Below, piece by piece: positions 34,886 through 43,140 of a stretch of DNA of 44,426 nucleotides; the first letter of the stretch is position 1, and each line of letters begins with the position of its first letter. Source of the stretch: Paludibacter sp. (GTDB lineage: Bacteria; Bacteroidota; Bacteroidia; Bacteroidales; Paludibacteraceae); contig JAQVNN010000003.1 of the NCBI GenBank assembly GCA_028703105.1, positions 17,457 to 61,882 of the forward strand. Direction: 5' to 3'. The notes beneath the pieces were generated by a model. It ran no database searches. It saw only the letters and a program-made list of their open reading frames with translations, and was not told the DNA's origin. The position numbers were made by a program, and so were the translations under genes.

Positions 34886-34910
34886 CTACAAAAGTACAAA
34901 TATTTTGTAG
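34886..34910 (-). promoter_or_regulatory. Inverted repeat overlapping a likely pta promoter element
   Basis: CTACAAAA (34886-34893) and TTTTGTAG (34903-34910) are perfect 8-base inverted arms with a 9-base spacer. Read on the minus strand, TACTTTTG (34896 to 34889) within it matches TAnnTTTG about 70 nt before the pta ATG. Two ATTGCAA direct repeats (34912-34918, 34926-34932) lie just upstream. It could be an operator or simply AT-rich chance; no regulator is known. Confidence 0.35.
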
Positions 34911-34987
34911 AATTGCAATGTGGAGATTGCAAAACGTGCTAATTATTTATTTTATTGATATATTACAGCACCATAATATGCTCTTTT

Positions 34988-37036
34988 TTAGAACTTGAAG
35001 CGAACCTGCAGCTTTATTTCTGTTTTTCTGTTTTCCTGAATCATTTCATAACCACTTCCTATTGTTTCTCTCCCATCAGTATAAAGCAGTTGAGAAAATT
35101 TCAGCCAGCAACTCAACGCCGAAGTTACATCATAACGCAGATTAACATAATAACGGCTTCCTGCTCCTGAAAAAGCGGGAATACTAAATGCATACAGTAT
35201 ATCCTTTTCATAAATGTATATACGGTTATCATAATTCTCTGCATCAAAAAACAGATAGCTGAAATCCAGCTTCAAAGGAATTTTACTGAAATTTACACTC
35301 ACTTCCTGAAGCGCAGCCAAACCGAAAGTACTTGTCTCCAAACCCCCGGAAACAACATTAGCATCCACCTGTTGTTTAAATTTCAGATTCCCTGTTTCAT
35401 AAACCGACTGAAAACGAAGAGAGGTTTTTTGGTTCAGGGATATCTCCGGTATAACCTGCGATGAACCCGACTTGTTTGCTCCGTATTGTTTGTGTTTTGC
35501 CCTGATAAAGAGGCTTAACTTACGAACCGGGGTATAGTTTAACTGCAAAAAGAGATCTGTCCCAAACGAAGGAAAATCTATCCCATAACGCAACCATGGA
35601 AAACGGTAACTATCAGCATAGAAAGCAATCTTCCATTTTTTTGCGGGCAACACTTCAGCTCCCAAATACACACCTTGTTCATTCCCGGTTCCAGAGCCCT
35701 CAGAAAAAGGAGATGCAAAAAAGGAATTGTATTCAGGAGCATAATAGCGGTACAACAAAGCTAAATTTACTCTTGACAGAGGAGAACAAGTCATACCGGT
35801 AATAATGGCCGGATGTTTCATATCAGTAAAAGCTGTTTCTCCAAAAAAATTAAACTTATTCAACCTGAAACGATAATTTATACCTGTAACCCATTGCCTG
35901 TCTCCTTGAAAATAAAATAAACTATATGGATGTGTTTCAGGAATCAGTTCTTTGTCAAGTCTCATCACCAGAGAACTAAGCCCGATTTGAAACCACATTC
36001 CCTTATAAATAGCATTACCCCCCGCGACCTGTTGCCTGACAGTCCTTCTTTTCTCAATTTCCGTGCTCGTCCTGTGATATCCTGTTTGATAAAAACCAGA
36101 AAAAACATTCTCCTGCACACTCCCGTCCACATATTTTCTGGAACAAAACATATGCAGGTTCAACTTCCGGTGTTGCAACGTTAAAGCCAATCCTCTCTGA
36201 TAGTTATATTCATTAGTTGAGCCATATCTTTTAAATCCGGAACTCAGGTTACACACCTTGGTTGGCATGGATGATTTTCCTGTATTAAATGCCTGCCAAA
36301 TAACAAGTCCCTGTCCAAAACCCACCTGATAATCTCCTAAAATTAAATTTTTTATCAACCCGATATCTTTTGCCTGAACCGAGACCGAAATAAAATCACA
36401 GCCTTTGTGCATTTTACCCCAGAATTGTTCTCCCGCGTCTTTTTCTGTTGTGAAATTTACAAATAACCTGTCTTTATAATCAAAACGGTATTTTAATTGA
36501 TGATACAGTTTGTTTCCACGATAGGCCGAATTATGGGCTCCATCTTTGATATATCCTTTTTTCTGTTCAGGTACCAGATCAAAACGTGTTTGTATTTCAT
36601 GCTTCCCAAATTTGAAGGCTTTCTTCAGGTTTATCTTTTCCTGTGTCGCTTTACTTTTTGAAATCGTCACAAAAGGCAGCATCCTCCGGATATCTGTCAT
36701 ATCCAACCCCTCAACCAACAATAGTTCATAAATGGATAAAAACTCTCCTGCCTTATATCTGTAGTATAAGATATTCTCAATTTGTATATCAGAAAGAAAC
36801 ATCATTTTTTCTATATCTTCCCTTTCGGCAGAATTCAAATCAATCGGATGCTGACTTAAAAAAGCAAGCTCTTCATAAAACCCATCAAAATCAAGTTCAG
36901 CTCCCGATTCTTCATTATATTGTTCAAATACATCTGCAATAAACTGGTCAATAGAGATGTTTGCTGCAAGATGTTGAGCCATCAAAAAAGCACAAAAAAA
37001 ACAACATAACAACAGCGATATTAATAATTTTCTCAT
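34988..37036 (-). CDS. Exported helix-hairpin-helix protein with C-terminal beta-barrel-like region
   Basis: A 682-aa protein of unknown function. The signal peptide is MRKLLISLLLCCFFCAFLMA. Next comes an acidic segment and a ComEA-like HHH unit (about 64-125): HPIDLNSAEREDIEKM, FLSDIQIENILYYRYKAGEF and SIYELLLVEGL. The remaining 550 residues alternate hydrophobic and polar residues, with aromatic-rich strands, and end in ETKIEIKLQVRF-type strand sequence (KTEIKLQVRFKF), typical of an outer-membrane beta-barrel. The start is ATG 37036; a frame 5 codons longer does not begin with a signal sequence. The PorV-like barrel gene is 35 nt upstream, so the two are probably co-expressed. DNA binding by the HHH is inferred only; it may be a protein-protein module. 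Confidence 0.7.
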   Translation of the reverse strand: MRKLLISLLLCCFFCAFLMAQHLAANISIDQFIADVFEQYNEESGAELDFDGFYEELAFLSQHPIDLNSAEREDIEKMMFLSDIQIENILYYRYKAGEFLSIYELLLVEGLDMTDIRRMLPFVTISKSKATQEKINLKKAFKFGKHEIQTRFDLVPEQKKGYIKDGAHNSAYRGNKLYHQLKYRFDYKDRLFVNFTTEKDAGEQFWGKMHKGCDFISVSVQAKDIGLIKNLILGDYQVGFGQGLVIWQAFNTGKSSMPTKVCNLSSGFKRYGSTNEYNYQRGLALTLQHRKLNLHMFCSRKYVDGSVQENVFSGFYQTGYHRTSTEIEKRRTVRQQVAGGNAIYKGMWFQIGLSSLVMRLDKELIPETHPYSLFYFQGDRQWVTGINYRFRLNKFNFFGETAFTDMKHPAIITGMTCSPLSRVNLALLYRYYAPEYNSFFASPFSEGSGTGNEQGVYLGAEVLPAKKWKIAFYADSYRFPWLRYGIDFPSFGTDLFLQLNYTPVRKLSLFIRAKHKQYGANKSGSSQVIPEISLNQKTSLRFQSVYETGNLKFKQQVDANVVSGGLETSTFGLAALQEVSVNFSKIPLKLDFSYLFFDAENYDNRIYIYEKDILYAFSIPAFSGAGSRYYVNLRYDVTSALSCWLKFSQLLYTDGRETIGSGYEMIQENRKTEIKLQVRFKF

Positions 37037-37071
37037 ACAATCAGGTAACATAATTCAGGGATACGATTGTT

Positions 37072-37893
37072 TTATTTTTTGTTGAAGGACAACTGAAGCT
37101 GTACAATGGTAGTTAGTCCCATTAAGGGATGCAACTCCCCAACCAAATCGATAGTAAAATAACTGATACCAAAACCAACACCCAAACAAGGGACCAAAAA
37201 CCCCGCAGCATAAACACCCAACTGGAATCTCGTATGGCTTGTCATAGCATAATCGAACCCGGTAGCAACACGGTAATTACTGCTAAGTTCTTTATCTGCC
37301 TGAAACCGCCAACTGAAAGCCTGCGAGAAATCATATGCGCATCCAAGACTAAAAACCGAAGGCACAAATTTTGTTGCTAACTCCCCCTTTATATGAGCGC
37401 CAAAGGGATTAAAGACATGAAACCCGATTAGAAAATGATCTTCAATTGGAATATTGAGTCCGATTTGCGGATATACAGTTGCATGGTAACTGTTTGAAGA
37501 AGCAAAATACGCCGTATGATAATTGAACTGCATCCCCAAACTGAATTTTCCAGAAAAATCGCGGGAAAAAGCCATCCCCATCATGATTTCATGGTATAGC
37601 GAAAATCCGTGGTGAGCAAACGAGAATCCACAAATAAATTGCTTTGTGGGATAAATGGCTAAAAAACTTTTTGTGGCAAGCTCTGTTATAATATAGCGGT
37701 TCTCAAAAGAACAAACAATCTGAGGCATAGTGCTTGCTGAAAAAGACGCAGGATTGTGAAAAGGCATACGGTTTTTCACATCAGAAACAGATGTGTTCGC
37801 AACAGAGACCGATGAAGGAACTGGATAAGCAATCTGATCAAACAAAGCAGAAAAAGGCAATAATGCCATCAGGAAAAAGAAAATTCTTTTCAT
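37072..37893 (-). CDS. PorV/PorQ-like outer-membrane barrel protein of unknown role
   Basis: A 273-aa exported protein. The start is taken at ATG 37893, which gives the signal peptide MKRIFFFLMALLPFSALF; the frame continues 35 codons upstream without one. The mature N-terminus has VSDVKNRMPFHNPASFSAS, similar to the FxNPA motif of PorV/PorQ/UPF0164 barrels. It then alternates strands (FAHHGFSLYHEIMMGMAFS, GLNIPIEDHFLIGFHVFNPF) and ends in TIVQLQLSFNKK, a C-terminal beta strand with terminal aromatic, as in outer-membrane proteins. It precedes the HHH/barrel gene by 35 nt. It is shorter than true PorV or PorQ, so I do not assign it to T9SS. Confidence 0.55.
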   Translation of the reverse strand: MKRIFFFLMALLPFSALFDQIAYPVPSSVSVANTSVSDVKNRMPFHNPASFSASTMPQIVCSFENRYIITELATKSFLAIYPTKQFICGFSFAHHGFSLYHEIMMGMAFSRDFSGKFSLGMQFNYHTAYFASSNSYHATVYPQIGLNIPIEDHFLIGFHVFNPFGAHIKGELATKFVPSVFSLGCAYDFSQAFSWRFQADKELSSNYRVATGFDYAMTSHTRFQLGVYAAGFLVPCLGVGFGISYFTIDLVGELHPLMGLTTIVQLQLSFNKK

Positions 37894-38081
37894 GAATGTA
37901 AGGTTTCGGGTAAAATAATTTGCAAACAAGCACGTCTCAAAAATATCAAACATCAGAGAAAAAAACAAAATTTTACACGATAATTTGGATATAATCACAT
38001 CTTTTAATTTTAGTGATAACTCTCCAATATTTGACTGTTATATGCAAATAGGATAGTATTGTTTTTTTAATTCAAAATTCA

Positions 38082-38089
38082 TACATTTG
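38082..38089 (+). promoter_or_regulatory. -7 element giving a near-leaderless DUF4294 transcript
   Basis: TACATTTG matches TAnnTTTG and ends 5 nt before the ATG at 38095, the same spacing as at nadX. No well-spaced -33 element was seen. Confidence 0.45.
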
Positions 38090-38094
38090 CAGCG

Positions 38095-38706
38095 ATGAAT
38101 AGAAAGCTCAACATATTGATATTAATGGTTTTCATGAGCGGGTTGATCATTCAGTTATCCGCACAGCCAACCCAAGAAGCATTACTGCCTGGAAGTCAAA
38201 GACTTGCGGTACAGATTTTGGGTAACGATACTGTTTACCTGGCATTTCTGAGAGACATCTATGTGTTTCCTAAAATGAAGTTCAAAAGCAAACGTCAGGA
38301 AGAGTTTTATTGGCGTACTGTCCGGGATGTAAAGAAGGCGTTACCTTATGCCAAAATTGTAAGTTCTGAATTAATCCGCGTAAACACATTACTGGGGGAT
38401 ATCAACAAAGAAAATGAACGCAAAAGATACCTCGCGCGTTATGAGAAGGAAATTTTTAAACGATATGAGCCTGAACTTCGAAAACTAACTCTCAACCAGG
38501 GCAGATTGCTTCTTAAACTGATTGACAGGGAATGCAATTCCACTTCATATGATTTGATTAAAAACTATCGCGGAAGTGTTTCTGCATTTTTCTGGCAGGG
38601 AGTTGCACGAATTTTCGGTTCTAATTTAAAATCTGAATATGACTCAAAAGGAAATGACAAAATTGTGGAAAGAGTCATTCTCCTCGTTGAAGCAGGACAA
38701 TTATGA
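38095..38706 (+). CDS. Exported DUF4294 protein
   Basis: A 203-aa protein with an N-terminal signal peptide (about 1-23, ending LIIQLSAQ). The mature part shows the DUF4294 pattern: AFLRDIYVFPKMKFKSKRQ, EEFYWRTVRDVKKALPYAK, LRKLTLNQGRLLLKLIDRE, NSTSYDLIKNYRGSVSAFFW, then ARIFGSNLKSEYDSKGNDK. It is largely helical and basic, with a conserved YPYAK-like stretch. The family is nearly confined to Bacteroidota and has no known function; a periplasmic role is inferred from the signal peptide. The 5-formyl-THF cyclo-ligase gene follows after 24 nt and may be co-transcribed. Confidence 0.8.
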   Translation: MNRKLNILILMVFMSGLIIQLSAQPTQEALLPGSQRLAVQILGNDTVYLAFLRDIYVFPKMKFKSKRQEEFYWRTVRDVKKALPYAKIVSSELIRVNTLLGDINKENERKRYLARYEKEIFKRYEPELRKLTLNQGRLLLKLIDRECNSTSYDLIKNYRGSVSAFFWQGVARIFGSNLKSEYDSKGNDKIVERVILLVEAGQL

Positions 38707-38730
38707 TTATTAATTTTTTTATTTCTACCT

Positions 38731-39339
38731 ATGAAGAAAAATCTGATTTATTTGTTTAAAAACCTTTTCATCCGGTCTTTTGATGATGACCTTACTGACT
38801 CTCAAAAAAACATTGTACGCGCAGAAGTTAAAGCCAGAAAAAAAAACATCACAGAATCATTTAAAAAAGAACAAGCCACGGCTGTTTATGGCAAAATTGA
38901 ACAGATGCCTGAATTTATAAAAGCCAAAACCGTGCTCATGTATTGGTCTGTTTCAGATGAATTACCGACACATCATTTCATCCGAAAATGGTGTCATGCT
39001 AAAAACATTCTGCTTCCAGTAGTAAAAGGAGAGCACATGACTATCAGGCCTTTTATATCTGAAGAAATGCTTGTACAGGGAAACTTCAGGATTATGGAAC
39101 CTAAATCGGGGCACGATTACCTGAAAGCTGTTGATTTGGTAATCGTTCCCGGAATCGCATTCGACCGGAAAAAAAGAAGAATTGGAAGGGGAAAGGGGTA
39201 CTACGACAAGTACTTAAAAAGCAAAAGCATAATAAAATGGGGAATCGGTTTTGATTTTCAGCTTTACGAAAGTATTCCTTCTGCCTCTTTTGATATTAAA
39301 ATGGATAGGATTATCACTCCCTCTGAGACGATTTGGTAA
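38731..39339 (+). CDS. 5-formyltetrahydrofolate cyclo-ligase
   Basis: Uses ATP to convert 5-formyl-THF to 5,10-methenyl-THF, recovering stored folate. The 202-aa product has VRAEVKARKKNITESF, AKTVLMYWSVSDELPTHHFI, VDLVIVPGIAFDRKKRRI, and the ATP/phosphate signature RIGRGKGYYDKYL, followed by WGIGFDFQLYESIP. About 25 residues precede the normal family start; an internal start is possible but no better ATG is obvious. It follows the DUF4294 gene by 24 nt. Its last 26 nt overlap the convergent 238-aa gene. Confidence 0.9.
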   Translation: MKKNLIYLFKNLFIRSFDDDLTDSQKNIVRAEVKARKKNITESFKKEQATAVYGKIEQMPEFIKAKTVLMYWSVSDELPTHHFIRKWCHAKNILLPVVKGEHMTIRPFISEEMLVQGNFRIMEPKSGHDYLKAVDLVIVPGIAFDRKKRRIGRGKGYYDKYLKSKSIIKWGIGFDFQLYESIPSASFDIKMDRIITPSETIW

Positions 39340-40030
39340 GTTCGGGTTCCCCTTTGCGGTAATAATACACAAGCCCATATTCACGACAATTTTCCAACTT
39401 GTCATAAGGCTCCATGCCATTGAAATAGGATTCAACCTGGTTCCAGATATCCAGGATGATTTCATCACCTTTGGTTCGTAGATTAACAAGCTCTTCCCAT
39501 TGACGGGTTGTTGAGTTCTGATAAATTTTCTGGGTGGATTTATATTCCTTGAAAATCTCATAATGAACTTTAACTTTGGCTATGGCAGGATTGTAAATAG
39601 GCAATCCTCCGTTCCGGATGCGTTCATTTTCTCCGTCAATGATGCATTTGCCCCAGAGCAAGAGAGCTGACTCTGTACTTAAATCAGGTACGTTATGCAC
39701 CTCCGGATCCAACTGATAGAAAAGTTTATGCTCCTTTTTTATGTCGCCTCTAATCACCGAAAGATTGAAAACCTGAATAAAATGAGAAATATACAGCCGC
39801 GCATTGTGAATAATTTGCTGATACCTTTTGTTGGCGTTTACCTGATTTTCGAGTGTTTGCTGATATTGTAACTGCTGTTTTTCAAATACCGAAAGAAAAT
39901 TCTTTGCCTCAAGAATGGTCTTGAATGCGACAACATGGTTATTGTATCCTGATTTATCTTCTTTCTGAATGGCGGAACGAAGCGCTCTTAATCTCGATTG
40001 GTCAGTATTAGGTAAACGACGGTATGGCAT
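39314..40030 (-). CDS. Conserved Bacteroidota protein of unknown function, 238 aa
   Basis: A cytoplasmic, soluble-looking protein with no signal peptide or membrane segment. The N-terminus MPYRRLPNTDQSRLRAL is distinctive and, from memory, recurs in unnamed Bacteroidota proteins. Residues 45-110 are helical and Gln-rich (EKQQLQYQQTLENQVNANKR), a possible coiled coil. The C-terminal half is acidic and polar, ending in LVYYYRKGEPELTKSSQRE. I do not recognise a domain. It has its own probable promoter (TATCTTTG, 40091 to 40084). Its 3' end overlaps the cyclo-ligase gene by 26 nt. Prenyl synthase lies upstream in the same direction, 67 nt away. Confidence 0.7.
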   Translation of the reverse strand: MPYRRLPNTDQSRLRALRSAIQKEDKSGYNNHVVAFKTILEAKNFLSVFEKQQLQYQQTLENQVNANKRYQQIIHNARLYISHFIQVFNLSVIRGDIKKEHKLFYQLDPEVHNVPDLSTESALLLWGKCIIDGENERIRNGGLPIYNPAIAKVKVHYEIFKEYKSTQKIYQNSTTRQWEELVNLRTKGDEIILDIWNQVESYFNGMEPYDKLENCREYGLVYYYRKGEPELTKSSQRE

Positions 40031-40083
40031 GAAAAAATTAAACTGTAATATGTGTTATTCCTCAATAAAAAATCATACACTTG

Positions 40084-40091
40084 CAAAGATA
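40084..40091 (-). promoter_or_regulatory. Probable -7 element for the 238-aa gene
   Basis: On the minus strand, TATCTTTG (40091 to 40084) matches TAnnTTTG, 53 nt before the ATG at 40030 and just after the prenyl synthase stop. The -33 position is poor. Confidence 0.4.
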
Positions 40092-40097
40092 AAAAAA

Positions 40098-41072
40098 TTA
40101 ATCGTTTCTAAACATTAATTTTTCAGCTAATTTTCTCAATTCCTGCTTTTTATTTGTTGGTACACTGACTTTTTCAAGAAATGCGATGGCCTTTTCATAA
40201 TATGAACTCATAGCGTCTTCGCATATTTTTCTGACTCCCAGCCGATTATAAATCCCGGTCACCTCCCGGATCTTTTTTCCCGGATCAGGTGTAGGTTCAT
40301 TCAGCCAGTAATGCAGTTTTGTCTTTATATCTTCCTGAGCCGCTTTTTGGGCATGAATAAGCAGATAAGTCTTTTTATTGCACAAGATATCTCCCCCAAC
40401 CTGCTTTCCGAAAATTTCGGTGTTTCCATACACATCCAACAAGTCGTCTTTGAGTTGAAAAGCCAATCCGATATTGATTCCGAAATCATATAAATGCTGT
40501 GCATCTTCTTCAGATGCACCTCCGATGATGGCTCCTGTTTTCAGGGAACATCCCAGCAATACTGCCGTTTTAAGCCGGATCATTTCAAGATATTCTTCCG
40601 GCAATACATCGTCTCGTTGTTCAAACTCCATGTCATACTGTTGACCTTCACATATCTCAGCAGCCGTTTTGGTAAATAAATCCAAAACTTTTTTCAGATG
40701 TTGAGACGGAGTTTCCAGAAGTTGCTCATACGCTATGATTTGCATCACATCTCCTGAAAGAATGGCCGTATTTTCATCCCATTTTACATGTACGGTAGGC
40801 TTTCCCCTCCGGATGGTTGCCTTATCCATGATATCATCGTGCAACAGGGTAAAATTATGAAACACTTCGATGCCAATAGCTGGTTTGAGGGCAAGTTCGA
40901 TATTTTCAGAAAATAAATTACAAGCCATCAGGGTTAAAGCAGGACGAATCCGCTTTCCTCCCTGTCCCATCGTATAGGCAATAGGATCATAAAGCCCCCC
41001 TGGTTCCTTCTGCCATTTTGTTTGCTGAATAGCGGAGTTAACCAACGCAGATATTTTTTCAAAACTATTCAT
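40098..41072 (-). CDS. Short-chain polyprenyl (farnesyl/geranylgeranyl) diphosphate synthase
   Basis: Condenses IPP with allylic diphosphates. The 324-aa all-helical protein has GQGGKRIRPALTL, the first Asp-rich motif FTLLHDDIMDKATIRRGKPT (DDIMD, about 79-83) and the second FQLKDDLLDVYGN (DDLLD, about 209-213), then CNKKTYLLIHA. The first motif has no two-residue insertion and a Phe five residues before it, which in the family suggests a short C15-C20 product. The start is ATG 41072; a GTG at 41078 is an alternative. It lies 6 nt after the ddl stop in the PASTA-rluD-ddl-prenyl synthase run. Its product may feed undecaprenyl phosphate or quinone synthesis. Confidence 0.9.
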   Translation of the reverse strand: MNSFEKISALVNSAIQQTKWQKEPGGLYDPIAYTMGQGGKRIRPALTLMACNLFSENIELALKPAIGIEVFHNFTLLHDDIMDKATIRRGKPTVHVKWDENTAILSGDVMQIIAYEQLLETPSQHLKKVLDLFTKTAAEICEGQQYDMEFEQRDDVLPEEYLEMIRLKTAVLLGCSLKTGAIIGGASEEDAQHLYDFGINIGLAFQLKDDLLDVYGNTEIFGKQVGGDILCNKKTYLLIHAQKAAQEDIKTKLHYWLNEPTPDPGKKIREVTGIYNRLGVRKICEDAMSSYYEKAIAFLEKVSVPTNKKQELRKLAEKLMFRND

Positions 41073-41078
41073 GAGCAC

Positions 41079-42065
41079 TTATTTTCGATGGATTAGTTCA
41101 TTTTCGATGATATCCGTCAACACATCCTTCATTTCCAATCCGGCTGCCCGAACCTGCTGGGGAATGAAACTGGTTGGCGTCATACCGGGCGTTGTGTTGA
41201 CTTCCAGCAGATTGATTACCTCTCCTTCGGTAATAATATAATCTATTCTGATGATTCCCTTACATCCCAATATGTCATAAATTGCGGAAGTAAGGTGCTG
41301 AATTCTTTCTGTCAGTTCTTTGCTGATGCGAGCGGGTGTTATCTCGTCAACCTGACCTTTGTACTTAGCGTCAAAGTCAAAAAATTCATTGTGAGGAACC
41401 ACTTCGGTAACAGGCAAAACAACCGACTTACTTTTGATTTTATAAATTCCGCAAGTAACCTCTGTTCCCTGCATGAAAGCCTCAATCATCACTTGATTTC
41501 CTTCTTTGAAAGCTTTCTCTATGGCCGGTTGAACATCTTCTTTCGATTTAACTTTAGTCACGCCAAAACTACTGCCACCTACATTGGGTTTAACAAAACA
41601 CGGAAAGCCGATTTTCTCAGCTACCTCGTCGGCACTGATTGTTTGTCCGATCCGCAATAAAACAGCCTCAGAAACTTTCAGACCAAAATTTTTCAGATAC
41701 TGATTACAGGTGAATTTATTAAACGTAAGTGCCGACGCCAGCACCCCGCAAGTAGAATATGGAAGTCCGATTAATTCAAAATAACCTTGTAAAATACCAT
41801 CTTCACCTGGTGTGCCATGTATGGTGATATAAGCAAAATCAAATTTAACTTTTTTGTTTTCACAGGTAAAACTAAAATCTTTTCTATCAATTTCTGCTTT
41901 TTCATTTTCTGAAATATCCACAAGCCACGCCTGTTTTGTTAGGGTTACCTGATATAAATTATACCGATTTTTATCCATAAACGAAAGCAATCCGGCTGCG
42001 CTTTTCAGCGATACAACAACTTCAGAGGAATCTCCTCCCGCAACAATCGCGATAGTGGGTTTCAT
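41079..42065 (-). CDS. ddl: D-alanine--D-alanine ligase
   Basis: ATP-grasp ligase making D-Ala-D-Ala for peptidoglycan. The 328-aa product has TIAIVAGGDSSEVVVSLKSA, YITIHGTPGEDGILQGYFE, STCGVLASALTFNKFTCNQ, FPCFVKPNVGGSSFGVTKV, and GIIRIDYIITEGEVINLLE followed by VNTTPGMTPTSFIPQQ, which supply ATP, Mg2+ and D-Ala contacts. The HGTPGEDG and STCGVLASA variants (for HGxxGEDG and SGVxxSA) are minor. It starts 4 nt after the rluD stop and ends 6 nt before the prenyl synthase ATG, so translation is likely coupled along the operon. Confidence 0.95.
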   Translation of the reverse strand: MKPTIAIVAGGDSSEVVVSLKSAAGLLSFMDKNRYNLYQVTLTKQAWLVDISENEKAEIDRKDFSFTCENKKVKFDFAYITIHGTPGEDGILQGYFELIGLPYSTCGVLASALTFNKFTCNQYLKNFGLKVSEAVLLRIGQTISADEVAEKIGFPCFVKPNVGGSSFGVTKVKSKEDVQPAIEKAFKEGNQVMIEAFMQGTEVTCGIYKIKSKSVVLPVTEVVPHNEFFDFDAKYKGQVDEITPARISKELTERIQHLTSAIYDILGCKGIIRIDYIITEGEVINLLEVNTTPGMTPTSFIPQQVRAAGLEMKDVLTDIIENELIHRK

Positions 42066-42069
42066 TTTA

Positions 42070-43137
42070 TTATAAATTCAAATGGGTTTGGGCATATTCA
42101 CGCCACATGTCAATTAATTTATGAAAATCTTCTGGTATTTCACTTTCAAAATCCATGTATTCTTGTGTTCGGGGATGTACAAATCCAAGAGTTTTGGCAT
42201 GCAGCGCCTGTCGTGGACAAATATAAAAGCAGTTCTTCACAAACAGCTTGTAATAGGCCGAACTGGTCCCTTTCAGTATTACATTTCCGCCATATCGCTC
42301 ATCGTTAAACAATGTATGACCGATGTGTTTCATGTGCACCCGGATCTGATGCGTTCTGCCGGTTTCGAGACGACATTCAACCAGGGTAGCATAACCGAAT
42401 CGCTCTAATACCTTGTAATGCGTAATAGCGAATTTGGCATACGGATTCTCTCCTTCCGGAAAGACTGTAAAACGCATCCTGTCACTCGGGTCCCTTGCCA
42501 GATCACCGGTGATGGTGCCTTCATCATCCTTGACATTCCCCCAGACCAAGGCATAATACCGGCGTTTCGTTGTTTTTTCAAAAAATTGCTTTCCCAGGTG
42601 TTGCTTGGCTTCTTCTGTCTTGGCAATCAACAACAATCCTGATGTATCCTTGTCGATGCGATGCACTAATCCCAACCTGGAATCATTCGGATCAAAATCT
42701 TTATTATCTCTTAAATGATAAGCAATCGCGTTTAATAAAGTGCCGTCGTAATTTCCGAATCCGGGATGCACTACCAGACCGGGCTGTTTATTAACAAGTA
42801 TGATATCATCATCTTCATACACAATATCGATGGGGATATCTTGTGGAACAATGATGTATTCTGAAGGAGGATAAGCTAATACTATGGTAATCACATCGCC
42901 GGGTTTTACCCTGTAACTGGATTTTACTGGTTTTTCGTTTACCCGGATATTGCCGGCATCTGCAGCTTCCTGAATGCGGTTTCTGGAAATGCTGGCCATA
43001 ATATTAACCAGATACTTATCTATCCGCATCATGCTCTGACCTTTGTCAACCACAAAGCGGTAATGTTCAAAAAGCTCCTGCTCGGGAACTACCTCATCAT
43101 CTTCAATTTCTTCTAAATATTCTTCTTCCAATTTCAA
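42070..43137 (-). CDS. rluD: 23S rRNA pseudouridine synthase, RluD type
   Basis: Isomerises uridines to pseudouridine, in RluD's case in helix 69 of 23S rRNA. The 355-aa protein has an acidic N-terminal tail (1-35), an S4 RNA-binding domain (about 37-95; MRIDKYLVNIMASISRNR), then the catalytic domain with NKQPGLVVHPGFGNYDGTL, LGLVHRIDKDTSGLLLIAK (catalytic Asp162) and ETGRTHQIRVHMKHIGHTL. Exact target sites cannot be read from sequence. There is no ATG at the N-terminus; initiation appears to be at a TTG (43137) behind a strong AGGAGG. It lies 11 nt after the PASTA gene and 4 nt before ddl. Confidence 0.92.
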   Translation of the reverse strand: MKLEEEYLEEIEDDEVVPEQELFEHYRFVVDKGQSMMRIDKYLVNIMASISRNRIQEAADAGNIRVNEKPVKSSYRVKPGDVITIVLAYPPSEYIIVPQDIPIDIVYEDDDIILVNKQPGLVVHPGFGNYDGTLLNAIAYHLRDNKDFDPNDSRLGLVHRIDKDTSGLLLIAKTEEAKQHLGKQFFEKTTKRRYYALVWGNVKDDEGTITGDLARDPSDRMRFTVFPEGENPYAKFAITHYKVLERFGYATLVECRLETGRTHQIRVHMKHIGHTLFNDERYGGNVILKGTSSAYYKLFVKNCFYICPRQALHAKTLGFVHPRTQEYMDFESEIPEDFHKLIDMWREYAQTHLNL

Positions 43138-43140
43138 TTT

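Noticed and set aside
37072-37893. Calling the barrel gene PorQ or PorV
   Set aside because: It is shorter than either and lacks their characteristic N-terminal region; only a general FxNPA and barrel resemblance remains.
37894-37998. 35-residue N-terminal extension of the PorV-like barrel gene
   Set aside because: A proper signal peptide starts at ATG 37893; the extension is hydrophobic/basic but would bury it.
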